Shown here: positions 23,901 through 37,425 of the stretch, one piece after another
Numbering within the stretch: the stretch's first letter is position 1
Layout: every line of letters begins with the position of its first letter
Assembly: GCA_910591455.2 (NCBI GenBank)
Contig: OU342809.1
Location: forward strand, 14,671,519 to 14,735,518
From: Pholis gunnellus
Lineage: Eukaryota > Chordata > Actinopteri > Perciformes > Pholidae
Direction of reading: 5' to 3'
Length of the DNA: 64,000 bases
Notes under the pieces: generated by a model
The model's input: only the letters and a program-made list of their open reading frames with translations
Databases searched by the model: none
Told to the model about the DNA's origin: nothing
Program-made: the position numbers and the translations under genes

Positions 23901-26900
23901 GCTTTGTAAAAGTGTACAGGCAACGAGGTGTGACGCTGGTCTCGTGGGGTTGCATCTGCACGCCGGTCTGGCAGAGAGACCACTCAAATCAGAGCAGACA
24001 CTGAGACAGATGGTGATTTTACACCAGCATGGGAAAAGAAATGGCTCTTTAACATCAAAACTCAGCACATTACTTTGAAACCAGCTGGCCAGACAAGAAA
24101 TGGGATCGTGAGTCTGGGGAGGCAGCCAGGCTTTTAAGCAGAGGTCTCGGAGAAAAGGCAAACCAGGCAAGATGGAAAGCAGCCCTTCCATACTCCTTTT
24201 TTAAGATGTCTGCATAATTATGATTCAATTTGCATGTTTTGGAAGATAGTGACTAAGACAAATGACGAATGGCAAGAAGACAGAGGACGAGAGCGAGAAG
24301 TGTGCAAACAAACATTCAAAACCGAATTCTATATGGGTACTAATCAATTTATCTCATTCTCAACTAGAAACTAAGGACACAACTGTTAGCCTTCCTCGCT
24401 CGTTTTCACTCTCTACTTTGTACTTTTACGTTTCCTCTTATCTGCCCTTGTACTTTCTCTCTTCTTACTCTCTGCATCCGGGACCTGAAGTGACTTTGCA
24501 TAATCATTGAATGTAAATGTGAGGTGGTGGTTGGAAACTGAATAACACTCAGAGGGCTGATGGTGAGTGTGATAAAGATCATATCCTTACTGTCATAGTA
24601 AGCTAATTGTTTCCTTGCTCTGTTTAAGATGCAGAACTCCAATAAAAGTAGTTTATGATTATAATGAATATGAATTCAAACACATGTTGCTGAAAAAGGA
24701 AAAGTTTAAAGAAATTCTAATTTCATATTTTTTAAAATGTTTAAATGTACGAATTAATGTTGCCAATTGAGAGTACCAATTAAAATGCACTTTAGAAACA
24801 TAGCGAACATAATTAAATTGAAAATAAGAATGAACTAATTGAGGAATTCTTGAAATGGATAGGATGTTAAGCATGTATTTGTTCACTTCCACCCAACTGC
24901 TGGAAAGGAAAGTTACTGTGCTCATAAAATCTCAAATACACTCGCATACTTCAAAAGCTGTCTGAAATGTCGCTACATGGTTATTGTGTGCACAGTCTGT
25001 CGGTTGATGTGAACTTTCATGATCAAATTGACAAACATCAGCTTGTTGTTGCAGGCAGAGCAATTAGACGCTGTGAGAAACCCACTAATGCAGCAGTGCT
25101 TGTCAATACATTTCTACAGAGAATAACTGCATGGTGTTGTGTGGTAGTTCTGTTCTACTGGAGGTGTCTCAACATTACGGTAGTGTGGGACTAATGAAGT
25201 GAGTGCATGTGTGGTTACGTAAGTTTGAGATTAAGAGGGCTCAGTGATCATATGATGTTTCCTTGGTCATGTTTTTAAACAATTACAAAACTAATGTCCA
25301 CTGAAATATACAATGACAATTTATATAAAATATCCTTCATTTCACTATTTCCACCCAGGGTGCATTTCCTGTACAGGAACTAAAGATAAGATCTTAACAT
25401 TTCTTATCCTCCATCTCACCAAGTCTTTTTGTCTACCGACTGATAAGCAACATGAAACAGACTTGGGTAAAAAAGGAAATGAAGTCATCATGCATATTTA
25501 ACAGGGACATGATAACAATGTCTCAAATGCAAAAGCATTGAGACATCAAGACAGGCACTGCCATTTTGAAACAAGCCATTTAAACAGTTTAACATAAAGT
25601 ATGTATATTTTTCATAATCATCTTTAAACACCTCTCTGTGCCATTTTCCAATGCAGGTGGGGAGAGCTGACATTCAGGCAAAATTTAAATAACACAGCAG
25701 ATTTATAGATAACCAGGAATTTTTGCTCAAAGCTGTATTGTTTCAATTATATTTTTTTTCGGCTTTAGTCTGGGGTGTTGTCTGTTTAGGCTTTTAAGAC
25801 TGTTATTGCAAAAAATATTGTCAGAACAACTAGTATATCACGATTTTAACACAGATACACTAATTTTCATTTTATTAAAAATAGAAATTGTGAACCTTTT
25901 TACTTCTTACACAAAATAGGCCATCCTTTAAGACCCATTCAGTCTCTCCATTTCTGAATAGACGCTAGAAACAAATCAAGTCCATTTCTTGAGCAGAACT
26001 ACATTTCTTCACTTACTCTATCTCTCCTCTTCACTTTACCTTACTGTCCTTTTAATACAATATTTGAAAGAGGTAGAGAAGCTGGTGTTTTACAAGTGGC
26101 AGAGACAAATTCAGTCGACCAACCAGCACTGTGTCTAAAACATGAATGAGCTGCACGTGAGTCATCCAGCTGCTGATCAGCACTGTCTCCCACCTGTCTG
26201 CCCTCCGCGTGCACTCGTTTTCTCCTCTCATCTTAAGCCTCATAGATACAAATTATTTAGATTGTGATTATGATCCAGAGATTTGTTCATTATTGGCTCA
26301 ATCATATGGTTTTCATAACAAATGTGTTTATCTCTATTCTACTTTATCATTTTATTTTTTAGAAAAGCGCCTGCTTTCATGTAACCTGTTTGTGTATAAA
26401 AAATATTCAGGAGATTTAATGAATATCCAAACACGCATGCATTTCTGTGAGAGCATACGTTTGCCACATTTCACTAAAACGGCAACACAGCACAGAGTAC
26501 AATGCACTGATGCAAGCATCTAATTACAACACCAAATATGAACAAAATCCTTCTTTAGAGACACGTACCATGAACCGTGGTCAGCCCTGCTCTCTGAATG
26601 GATAGACTGAGAACTCAGAGGTCTGCCCAGAGTTAATGAACAGCAGAACCAAACCTGTCCATGTGTACTGTCTACTGTGGGAATGCAGGATCTGGAGGGA
26701 GACACACAACAGTGAGAATTAGCAGAGGTAATAGGATCACAGCTGTCCATCTGGCCTCATCCCAACACATGCCACAGGCTATAAATAACACCTCAATAGC
26801 TAATACTGTTGATTTACTAATTCCTCAGAGAAGATTTAGTGTGCTCATGCAACCAAAGGAAAACAAATGGATATGGCTTAAGTGACAGTTGGAACTCATT

Positions 26901-27921
26901 TAATTTAATGATTTATGCAAAATAGTAACAACAACTATATACATTTTGTTGGTGTATTGTATCTATTTCTTTCACATCAATACATGTATAGTTTACTATT
27001 TGAAATTGCCAAGTGCTTCATCAAAACAGTAACTCCCTGTTTTATATCTTGCTGATCTAAAAAACATTGACCAATGAGGGGGAACCTCTTTCCAAAAGAA
27101 AGCGTGGTCAACAAAAGAGGTGAACTGCTGAGGAGAAGGAAGCTGAAAGAGGAACAGACTGAAGGGACCTCAAACAGAGAAGTAAATTGAATATCTGCGT
27201 TAAAAATAAAAAATACTCTAAATACACAAGAACTGAACAAAGACAAAATTATGACTTATTATTTCCGACTATTAAGTTGTATGGGTAAAAACTAACACGC
27301 TGTGGGTCCAACGTTAGAACTGCAAACACAACAAAGTATATGACAACTGAGCCATCTCCGTCACAGCGGAGCAAACTCCATCTGCTGATAAAGCCTGCGA
27401 GATGATGTTGAAAGCCCCAGAAAAAAAGGTAGTAAGTGGAGCATATATACAGTATGTGGACTTTATTTACCTGATATTGTCATTCAGATTCTGTACATTA
27501 TGATTGTACTATTGTTGTTATTGTAGTGTAGTCTGTTTAGTTGACATCTGTCCGTCCTGGGGTTTCTACCTTTTTTTCTGCAAAAGGATTTCTTGTAAAT
27601 TTTCTCCTTATTGAGTGTCTAAGGTTAGAGTGTGTTGTATGTTGTGCAGATCCTTTAAGACAACTATGTGATTTGTAATTTTGGGCTATGTTAAAAAACT
27701 GACTTGACCTTTAGTAAACATAAAGTATCTTTGTTACTAAATATAAATATCTCTCACCAAAATCAATCAAAGGGCTGTCACACAGCATGCAAACAAGACA
27801 ACACACCAAAAAGTCTCTACTAAGCGGTAGAGGGTTCATTCCAGTTGCAATTTCAAGGAACATGAGAAATTCCCATCATGACAATATAAAGTATCTTCTG
27901 GTGAGCAGAAGCGGTATTTTC

Positions 27922-28450
27922 TAGTGATGTTATGTGCTGAGGCTTCGGGGAGCGTGTCGAGTAATCCAGAAAGTTTTCTGTGAAGCACATTTTGAGGCTT
28001 GTATCGTTTTAGACCAAGTAAGTCGTTGATGAAACTCTGAGCCAAAACACATTGAGAAATTGTTGTTCCTGAAAAAAGACGACCAAAGTCTCCCCTCTAC
28101 ATCGCTAGTTCCTAGTTACACAAGCACATTCACTGACTTCTGCCCTGTTAAATCACTGCCATTTTCCAGTAAAGCAATATTGTCCCTCCTGCCATTGTCA
28201 AATGATTTATCAAAGGACTGATTTACACACATTGGCTGCATTAGTCATTAGACAATGAACCTACTGGCGCAAAAAAACAGTAGCATACATCACAGATCAC
28301 ATGGTTGAGATCATCTGTAATATCTGCCTGTGTGATACTCTTTGGCCGGGTGGTTTTGTGTGCACATGGAGCCTCGAGAAATTAACCCTTTTGAGAGCCG
28401 ATTTGCTGGAAAGCTTCAATGCTTCATGAAGCTTCATCTTGCCATCACTA
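27922..28450. mobile_element. Non-autonomous hAT element with perfect target duplication
   Basis: The element begins TAGTGATG and ends CATCACTA, exact reverse complements. It is flanked by identical octamers GTATTTTC at 27914-27921 and 28451-28458. The interior near both ends is rich in GAAGCTTCATGAAGC-like words, typical of a teleost hAT family that I recognise by its GAAGCTTC ends and CCATCACTAG terminus. At 529 bp with no long frame, it must have been moved by a transposase encoded elsewhere. Confidence 0.88.
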
Positions 28451-30472
28451 GTATTTTCTCTACAAATCAGTATGTTTTCTGAGACATGCTCACGATCATG
28501 ACTTCTATTATTGAAACTGTTCATACGAATGAAAAAAAAAAAAAACTCAAATGGCAAAAAACACTCCTTTTATCAGCCTCATGCTTGCCTCGCCTCCCTG
28601 TCATCTCCAACGCCGCATACAGATACACACTGATCTAACCGCAGACGCACAGTGACCTGATTCAAATCAAATGAATTCTTAAACAAGTGACAATCCCTTA
28701 GGTCCGTCACCTGTTTGAGGTCTGTGATAGAGACAAGACAAGATGAGAGGAAGAGACACAATGAGACAGGGAGAGAGTACTGCTGTGAGAGGCAGTTGAT
28801 CTGCAATGCTGCCATGAGTCTTTGGTGTCTGTATGTCAAACGCCAGTGCACTCCATAGGAATACGATAACGAGGGCTGTGCACAGAGGGAATGCAAAATG
28901 AGATATCAAACACAGAGGAGAGCTCAGACAACACAGATCACGGCACTGGGCCATTTAATAAGACATAGATGGGAAGACTGCCTATTGTATTCTAATACTC
29001 TTACTAATCTGGGTGGTGACAACACAGAAGCCGGCACAGGACATAGCAGCTGAATACCATGCCATATATCTGACATCAGAGTATTTTCTGTCATAGTCCT
29101 ATGATCACGTGTTCTTTGCTGAAGTGTGATTGGCATTCAGTGGCGTTGTTTCAAGATCCCATTAAAACTTTCTAAACCTGGGGTTAAAGATACACTCCCT
29201 GATTTTGTTATAGTGATTGATGGTGTCATCACATTTCCTTCCAGAACACATTTTTTTCCCTTGGAACTTACATCAAATGTATTAATATTCAACATTGACA
29301 TTACATTACTTTATGAGGCAATATATCAGGAAACAAGACACCAACAAAAAGCATAAACTGATGACCTGTGGCAAAAGTGCCATAGATAATAGTTCAGAGC
29401 AGAGTTTGTACCCTGACAACTTGTTATATAATCTAAAAATGGGATACAAATGAATCAATAAAGCTAATATTAGGCAAAACTGTTGAATGTACTCACTCTT
29501 ATGGAAGAGTAAGCTACTTTGAGGGACTTGAGAGATTTGGGGGAATGGTATTGTGTGGAAGGCCTTAACAGACCATAATATTTTGAACAATCGCGTGTCT
29601 TCAACTTTATGACAATCATTTTAGCAAAGGTCCTTCCTGCCCCTGTGCACAAAGCAAGGCCAAAAATGACAAACGGTTTAACCTGCACAGAGCCCCGACT
29701 TCAAAAGCTTTATTTAAAAAAACAGCCCCGTGTGCCAGGATTTATTTCGCATCAGTGGCTGCTCTCACTGATGCTCATGTGACTAACAGGAGCAAATTTC
29801 TGCTGCCAGATTCAAAATCTTGCGGAAAAGCTACACAGTAGAGTGAAAGCTGCTTTAAAAGTTTGAATTGTATTGCATTTGAATTTGCTTGCAAATGCCT
29901 CAGGTAAATGATGTAAGCATGCCTATTTTAGCCCCATCAGAGTATAAACATTTCAGTCCTAAATCAAGAATGTAGCAGCATGGGTTGACAAAAAATAAAG
30001 TTAAGAAGCGTATCTCTGCATTCACTATTGCCTTAGCATTCTATTTCCCTGTGGTTGAAGGCAGTTTGCTCTAAGAGACTAATACATATGATCTTCACCT
30101 TAAAAAGTAAAATAACTGTCTACAGCGCTCCAAATGCTCTACTCATTTATCTCCTCCTCTTTCAACATTCTGTCAAATGAAATAAACTAACTTAGAAAAA
30201 CACAAATGTACAAGCCCCTTAAGAATATTACAGGATGCATTGTACTGTATCAAGTTGAGTGCCAGGGGGAGAAAGGAAAAGAATCAAAGTGTTTACAGCA
30301 TTAGTGAAAAAAGACAGAAATGGGTTGACGATTCGGCAGGTCCTACTTTCAAGCACCGTCAACCTGTCTTTATGAAAAATTAGCTGTGACACTTCTGAAA
30401 TTGCAAATCATGGGCTACTGTGTATGAATGTAGGTTTGTGCGTGTGAATGTGAAAGTGTGCATGTGAGAATA

Positions 30473-30494
30473 TGTGTGTGTGTGTGTGTGTGTG

Positions 30495-30538
<44 letters not shown>
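30473..30538. repeat. (GT)n microsatellite
   Basis: About 66 bases of GT repeat with one GTAG interruption. Confidence 0.97.
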
Positions 30539-30542
<4 letters not shown>

Positions 30543-32288
30543 ATGTCTGAGAGCAACAAACTAAAGCGAACGCATGCTGGGTCAGAGGATGTACTTTTGC
30601 ATTTTAATTTGATACCAACGTCAGCAAGTCCCAGGTGTCACCTGTGTATAGTTTTGTGTATCCATGCCTTTTAAAGGACATTAAACAAACAAGGACGCTT
30701 TGCTGGTGATGACAGCAACTATCTATTATGTTCACATGCTTTCAGTGTCGGAGTCACATGACAAGAAAACTAACTAAAACCATTCATCTGAAATGTTTTA
30801 ATCATGAGAAAGGAATTGTATCCAACCTGAAATTCCAAATGTGGCAATTATTTTACAATATCAAGTTATTTCTGCACCATCAAAGTCCTCCTATTATCAA
30901 CTAATACAATGAACTTGCAAGCAGTGAGAAGAATGTTATGAATAGCATCAACAGCACCAACACAAACCAATGCACCCTGGCCTACACACCCAGAGGGAAA
31001 ACGATGCCATATCCTTGCTTCCGGCCTACCAGCGCAGAACAATGAGCACAACTGACCTTAATCAAGCGATGTGGACGGAGAGTTATTTGAGGGTCACATA
31101 GGATGGGCTTCATTTTGCTTTTAGATTATAATTCTCCTTGGGTCTGAAGTCTGCCTGTAATGAGGCTGGCTGTGAGATAATATGATGTCATTTAAACACT
31201 ATAATGACAAGACATGACCACTCAAATGGCTATTGAAATGATTTAATGCACTCATATATTAGCGTATCATGCTTTTAGTGCTCAGTTGATCTCTGGCTCT
31301 AAAAGGCAGCAGAAGGGAGAGGTTGACTCTCTGAGTGGTTAGCCGCTAACCAGTGTGTTGGTACATGTGGACAGATGGCTGTGTGGCCCCACTGTTGGCC
31401 TTGGCAGCAGAAGCTGAACAACAGAGCTGGGATGTGGCAAACTGGTCCTTTGCTGGCTGCTAAGACACACGGGACCACTAATACAAACACAGATACAAAC
31501 CTTCCTCTGTGCCGCCTTGGCAGGAGCCACCCTCTTGGCAATCCCTCAGTGCACCTCCACCCCACCCCTCCACTCCCTTTTCTCTCCTCTCCTTGGTCCT
31601 TTCTCTGCCCCCATCTCTCAAGATGTCTGCTGGACTGTTGCCCAGCAAGCAGTGGAAAAGCCCTTTTACAGCAATAGTAAAAGACAGAAAAGTAGTGGAA
31701 GCTGTACGAGGCGAAGGTTGGGGGGCTGCATTGAAAAAAGAAGAGAGATGGTGGGATGAATAAAATACTGAAATGCTGTATGTTTTAATGGAGGGGCTCT
31801 CCGTTTCCTTATCATTTCGATTACAGAGCAGGCCGTTACCTTTTGTACACTGTCAAATGAAAAAGGACAAGTCATTAAGACTGGGGTACTCCAGCTGACA
31901 TGTACAGTTATGGCAGATTTACGGCAGAATTATTGAGGATTATACTCTCCTCGGGTTGTTTTGTGAATGGTCTCTGGATGTAAATGAAGTGCGATCATTG
32001 CTATTGATCTGTGAGCACATGCGTACTGAGAAGGATGCGGCTAGTGATGAGTGTCTATACTACGGATATTGATCAGATGTTGCCAGCCTGAATAGAAACA
32101 AGCATGTTAACAGGCCACATTGATCACAGTACAAAGGGAAGCACAATATCACATGACATCCTCTCTCTGTGCAGTTTATATTCCATAAACAGCCACTGAA
32201 GAGACAAACAGAGAGGAAGAAATAATGAATGGAGAAAAAGACAGAGAGCGTAAACGGAGACCAGCATGCAGATGAGCAAACGAAGGGC

Positions 32289-32315
32289 TGAGAGAGAGAG
32301 AGAGAGAGAGAGAGA
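32289..32315. repeat. (GA)n microsatellite
   Basis: 27 bases of GA repeat within a broader purine-rich stretch (about 32195-32315). Confidence 0.95.
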
Positions 32316-33051
32316 TAGATGACTTGCATCTGGCAGCGGGATATTGATTAATTGTTTGTGAAGAAGGAGAAAATTGAACAGATAATGGAAAGGAAACACA
32401 GGGATAGAAAGACAAGATAATGAGATAAAATGATCGCCAGGCCGATAGGGCTCTGGATGTGTGTGGATATGTGGTTGTGGATGTTAATAAAAGGTTGATA
32501 AATACAAAAAGTGAGTTGTGTTAACTGTGAGAAAGTAACAGAAGGCTTGAGGGAACGAGTGTGAGAGATTGAGAGACTGAGCAGAAGAGGAAGGGAGGGT
32601 TTTGGGAGGGAAGCATAACGAACCAAATCACAGAGTTCATCTCCTGGCTTTGAACCAATCCTAATGTCTTTCTCTGTTAATCCATCATCAACTGTTCCCA
32701 CATCCCCGCTGGCAGGCCGGACTGTGCAAACGGGTGAATAAACAACCTGATAAATGAAGGTCAGAACTAGACAAAGTGCCCGCTCTCAAAACTGTTGCTG
32801 TGGGGCCACAGGGGCCAGGTAAACCATTTACTGACCTGGGGTGTATGTCAATGTTTAAACAGCCACATTTTGTTTCATCTGTGGTGTCAGTTTAGTTCAT
32901 ATTCATGTCAGTTGGTTGAATTAATTTATGTCAAAGAGATTCTATTGTGTGTCCTATTGTCTCAGATGCAGTGCAGGGTCTATGATAGCCAGTTTTGATG
33001 AGTGTGAACAGCTGGTGGTTTTTATAAATTGGACTCTACTTTGTTTCACCG

Positions 33052-33061
33052 CGTGTGTGTG

Positions 33062-33122
<61 letters not shown>

Positions 33123-33132
33123 GTGTGTGCGT
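33052..33132. repeat. (GT)n microsatellite
   Basis: About 80 bases of GT repeat, the longest in the window, with a single early GTAG interruption. Confidence 0.97.
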
Positions 33133-34716
33133 GCCGTGCGGAAAGATAGATAGCCTGTGCTGCTGTGCGGCTCAGTGTTCAGCCATGCTGAACACAGAAA
33201 CAGTAATCAAACAGAAAGACAAAAACAAGCCTCCATGACTACAACCTGAAACACCTGCTATCACACATTTAACTGGGCTGCAGACTCTAGCCCACCATCA
33301 AGGATTTGCTTTGCAAATAGCTGGAGCAACCTGGGAATATGGTTAGCCATTAGTGAAGGACACCCATTTAAGGGGTTGTGGGTTTAGCAAATACCACAGA
33401 GCTACCCGGCATGAAGGGACTTTTAACAATGCTCAGCTGTATAACGGATAAGATGGACAGATAATATTAAGTGTGGTTCTCTGTCTGCTTTAGATCATTA
33501 AAAATCCACAAAAGTAGCATGTTGAAAAAAAGTTTATTGTATTCTAAATGTCTAGTCTGATCCCCACTTGTTTTATCTTCCACTTATAAGGAATAGAATC
33601 AAAGGATTGTTGTGAAGGAAAGTCATTTTGCCTCAGTGAAGTCAATTACATTTCATGTCACTTTGTTTGAAACAAATGGCAACTATGAGAAAAGTTGATG
33701 GACCATAAAGTGACATTTTAAATTTACATCAACTTAAATCTTAAGTGGTAAATCTTTTTTGTTCCTCCAGATGAAAAACCCAGATATTCTTTACACATGC
33801 ACATAAGTAGCAAATCGTTGGTTAAAGGGCAAAATGGAAATGAGGAGAGATCTCCCCAAGCACAGCCCCCTCTGAGTCCCATACCTGAGATGAATTTGGA
33901 TTTGGATTACGGCTGGACGAGATAATTATGCATCAGGTTATGAGTTCAACTCTTTTTGAAGGAGCTTACAGCTCTTCAATGGAGCATATACTTCAACAGT
34001 GTTCACTTTTGCACAACAATCCCACCACCACTGGAAGAGCTGCACTGAACTAACTCTGACACGACTGTCAACCAGAGCCAATACACAACGCATGCTAACA
34101 CACACTCAACAACACATTGAAATTCACTTACATATGCACACATACAGACATGGACACTCTCTCTCCCTCTCTCTCCACAGCACTAATTTCTGATTAGCCT
34201 TATCAGCGTCATCAAACTTGAACGCATCACTATGGGGTAGATTGCACAGACAACCATACCCATGATGATGATAATGGAAACGGAGAGTACTCATCATCAG
34301 CCATGAAAGCGACTCTGATTACAGTCAATATTAGTCACGATGACTCGGCCTGATTAATAATTTAAATAATCAAGTTGATAGTTTTAACTGGGTGGAGCGT
34401 AATGCTTATTAAATATATTTTCTATAGAGTTAACTATGATTAAATCATGTTGATTCCAATAGTTTTACAGGCAACAATACAAATTACAAATATTTGTTTC
34501 AGTTTTAATTCTTGAATTTGAGTGTAAAATGTGTGTTAGCGTGTTTTCTTCCTCCACAGACAGATCATTAAACTAGCAGAGCCAAATGAGGTGCTTCCTC
34601 ATTAGCCTCGTTAAGCTGAACCCTTGTTTTGTTAATTGACATAAAAACAAACACTTGCTCATGAAAGAGAAAATGCCAATTATCAGCTGACACCTCCCCC
34701 TGTTTTCTTTGTCCTG

Positions 34717-34718
<2 letters not shown>

Positions 34719-34784
<66 letters not shown>
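34719..34784. repeat. (GT)n microsatellite
   Basis: About 66 bases of GT repeat with a TTT interruption near the right end. Confidence 0.97.
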
Positions 34785-35097
34785 TTTGTGAATCAGAGCC
34801 AACAAATGGATGATTCAGTGAATTGTTGATTATTACAGTTTCCTTCCTTCCTGACAGTGAAACAAGAAGCGAGGTGATCAAAAAATAATTCTAGTTTTGT
34901 AAATACAGCACTGTGATACTTGTTACAGGTCAGTGTATGAACAGAGTTTTTTTGTTGATTTCACCACATGGGAAAATCTCGCTCTACTGAATGTAAGCAA
35001 GAGAAGCATGCCTGCTGCTAACCATGGTGACCCCACAGCATTTCTCAGAGCGACACAGAAGAAAGCTTGTGTCAGACAATTTCATGTACTCTCTCTT

Positions 35098-35100
<3 letters not shown>

Positions 35101-35128
<28 letters not shown>
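35101..35128. repeat. (CG)n(CA)n microsatellite
   Basis: Short CGCGCG run followed by a CA array; alternating purine-pyrimidine throughout, hence Z-DNA-prone. Confidence 0.93.
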
Positions 35129-35273
35129 TACAGGTACAATAGATGCCATAAAACTATCAGCAGCACAGGAAATCGATCGTTGTAGTCATCGCCTTTTGAA
35201 ACTAAGCTGATCACTTGCGGTTGTAATAAACAAGCTCTCAACACTTGTAGTTGCCTTCAACTGCACACATTCC

Positions 35274-35276
<3 letters not shown>

Positions 35277-35306
<30 letters not shown>
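35277..35306. repeat. (AC)n microsatellite
   Basis: 30 bases of pure AC repeat. Confidence 0.95.
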
Positions 35307-35308
<2 letters not shown>

Positions 35309-35475
35309 ATGTGTACACACACGCACTCCCTGGGACTTCTAATAGCAGTGTTTGAGTTGTTGAGATGGTGACAAATGCAAAGGAAAAGAGCAATGGAGAG
35401 AAATTAGATTTCTGTGGAAGATATTTAATCTCTTTCACACATGGCGCCAGATGACAGTCCACTCACCCCACACAT

Positions 35476-35498
35476 CACACACACACACACACACACAC
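35476..35498. repeat. (CA)n microsatellite
   Basis: Short CA array, part of the cluster at 35.1-35.8 kb. Confidence 0.9.
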
Positions 35499-35770
35499 GC
35501 AGTGGCAATCTCTCCAAATCGGACGAAACATGCAGTGATTTGCACGTCTTTCCAACTGAACATGGAATGATTTATTACCCATCCACAGCTGCTTGGGTAA
35601 AAAGGTGACTTCATGTAAACAGGCAGACAAAATGTGACGGTAGCGAGTCACGTTGTACTATCTCGAGTTTGAGTGGCATTTCCTAAGCATCTCGGGATCA
35701 TACAAACAAAACAACCCTTCAGCAATGTCGACCAAGACATACACAGACAAGTACACATTTGCATACACAA

Positions 35771-35791
35771 AGACACACACACACACACACA
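35771..35791. repeat. (AC)n microsatellite
   Basis: Short AC array, last of the cluster. Confidence 0.9.
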
Positions 35792-36070
35792 AATCCTGGG
35801 TGATAAAGTGTGAGGATCTGGCCAAGGAATGTCTTTGTTTGACATTTGTGGAGGATTCACAAAGAGTGTGAGAGAGTGAGAGAGTGAGTGAGAGAGAGAG
35901 ATCGACCAGGAATAAGTCTGGGCAACCAGGATGTAATAGAGGGGATCGAAGAGTCCCATTTGTCCATCAATGCCTCTTAAACACGCTGTCGACAAGTAGG
36001 GTTCTCAAAGGATCATCTGCCTAAAAACTCCTAGAGGCGTTAAAGGAAGCTCGAACTGTAGGAAAATGCG

Positions 36071-36540
36071 TGGTGAAAGAAATGAAGTACATTTGTTTAA
36101 ATACTGTAACTGCAATGAGTTACATGTTCTTAACTTCAGCATTTAAATGTTATGCTATACTTTGTACTTTTACTCCACTAATTTAATTTAATTTAATCCG
36201 CGAGTTATTAGTTGTCTCTCAGATTGAAAATTGTATCCAAAACATACAGTTTGATTATTTTATTCAACACAATCTAAAGATTAAACTGACCAACAGGATT
36301 CAAAATAGCTCCACCTTGATCAACTGTTGTTAATGCATCATTTGTAATAATCCAAAATAATATATCGATACTGGATTACGAAATCAATATTAAGGATCAA
36401 TTCGACATATTGAGTACATCAGTGCATTTTGCTGATATACCACTTTGATACTTTTACAGTACTTAAGAAAAAAATGCACTGAGTATTTTTATATTGTGGT
36501 ATTGCTACTTTGCTTAGAATAACAGTTACTTCTTCCACTC
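36071..36540 (+). mobile_element. Teleost interspersed repeat, near full-length copy (AGTACTTTTACT family)
   Basis: The stretch follows, in order, the words of a very common teleost element: GAAGTACATTTG near the start, TTTGTACTTTTACTCCACTA, ACATACAGTTTGATTAT, AATAGCTCCACCTTGATCAA, TTAATGCATCA, CTGATATACCACTTTGATAC, and TTGTGGTATTGCTACTTTGC with TTACTTCTTCCACTC at the end. The two ends are similar in inverted orientation (TGGTGAAAG at the left, reverse complement GAGTGGAAG at the right). It is a diverged, non-coding copy; no transposase is encoded. The family name is not given because I cannot check it against a repeat library. Confidence 0.75.
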
Positions 36541-37411
36541 CTGGAAACTGATGGCAGCAGAACGTCGAGGTATTACAGTACGGTGCATGACTCATGCAGT
36601 CTGCCATCCTTATCACATACAGTAGAGACAAAGAGGAAGTGAGACAGAGGAATAGTATGAGACAGATTCAAGGATTGGTGTAGCAGCTTTAGTAATCTTG
36701 TTCTGCCAAGTGTGTATCTTTTGTTGCATCTTTGGGCAGATGGATATTAAGCTCTAAGAAATCCCAGCAGATCCTGTTACATAGACAGATATACCTCTGA
36801 CTGCTCCCCTGTGTATCTGTGTTTGTGCTGGTGGGCTGACATGGCTGTAAAGTGCTATGTGCTCTTAGAGCTGTCATGTATTTTAATTGCCATGAGCATT
36901 CATTCATGGGTGCTGTTTAAAAAAGTGTGTGTGTGTGCACTTATCCCGTTGATTGTCTATGGTACAACCCACATCTGAATCTTCATGCTAGTGAATAATC
37001 TTATTGAAGTCAGCAGTCCAGCGCATCAAAGACTACCAGTTACCGTCCACATTACAAAAACTGTTCTGATGTAAACGGATGTGTGTTACTAGTTCTGCTT
37101 CATACCCTTTTAACCAGGGCTTTGATTAACCCGACTGCGCTTCAATATTAAATTGAAGACAAAGTAGTCGCAAAAACCTGCGTTCCTCTGATCATCAAGT
37201 TAAATAATACACAGATTAAGTCAATAGTAAGTATTCAGTATTGACAGAGTCGGTTATGCACTTCTGCCAAAGCTATGTATTTACACACAGTCATTATGTA
37301 AACATCCATGTCAAAAATATTGCGAGACCAAGACAGTGAGAGACACAATACCTCAAGGTCTGCTCTCTTTCTTTCTCTCTCGCCTCTTACTTGCTGCAGA
37401 GCTTTCACCAG

Positions 37412-37425
37412 GTCGCTATGGTAAC
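37412..37425 (+). promoter_or_regulatory. RFX X-box motif
   Basis: GTCGCTATGGTAAC fits the X-box consensus GTHNYYATRRNAAC at every position. RFX factors use such sites in ciliary and neuronal gene control. It stands about 33 kb upstream of shank3 exon 1 and 21 kb upstream of arsa, so any role would be as a distal element. Chance occurrence in 64 kb is possible but uncommon for a full match. Confidence 0.4.

Larger units (their letters stand above)
19921..27913. other. Intergenic, no gene seen
   Basis: No supported exon. GT or CA microsatellites lie at 20141-20174, 20523-20551 and 20963-20988, and a purine-rich tract lies at about 23220-23285. A segment near 20812-20870 with GAGATGCGCCCAATCCAATT may be a decayed transposon end but has no partner that I could find. 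The rest appears unique and featureless by eye. Confidence 0.55.
28459..36070. other. Intergenic, microsatellite-rich
   Basis: No supported exon. This part carries the densest set of dinucleotide arrays in the window (30473, 32289, 33052, 34719, 35101, 35277, 35476, 35771). Open frames here are mostly Cys-Val or His-Thr artefacts of those arrays. Confidence 0.6.

Noticed and set aside
33052..33132. Cys-Val repeat protein read from the GT array
   Set aside because: Translation of a dinucleotide repeat; no gene context.
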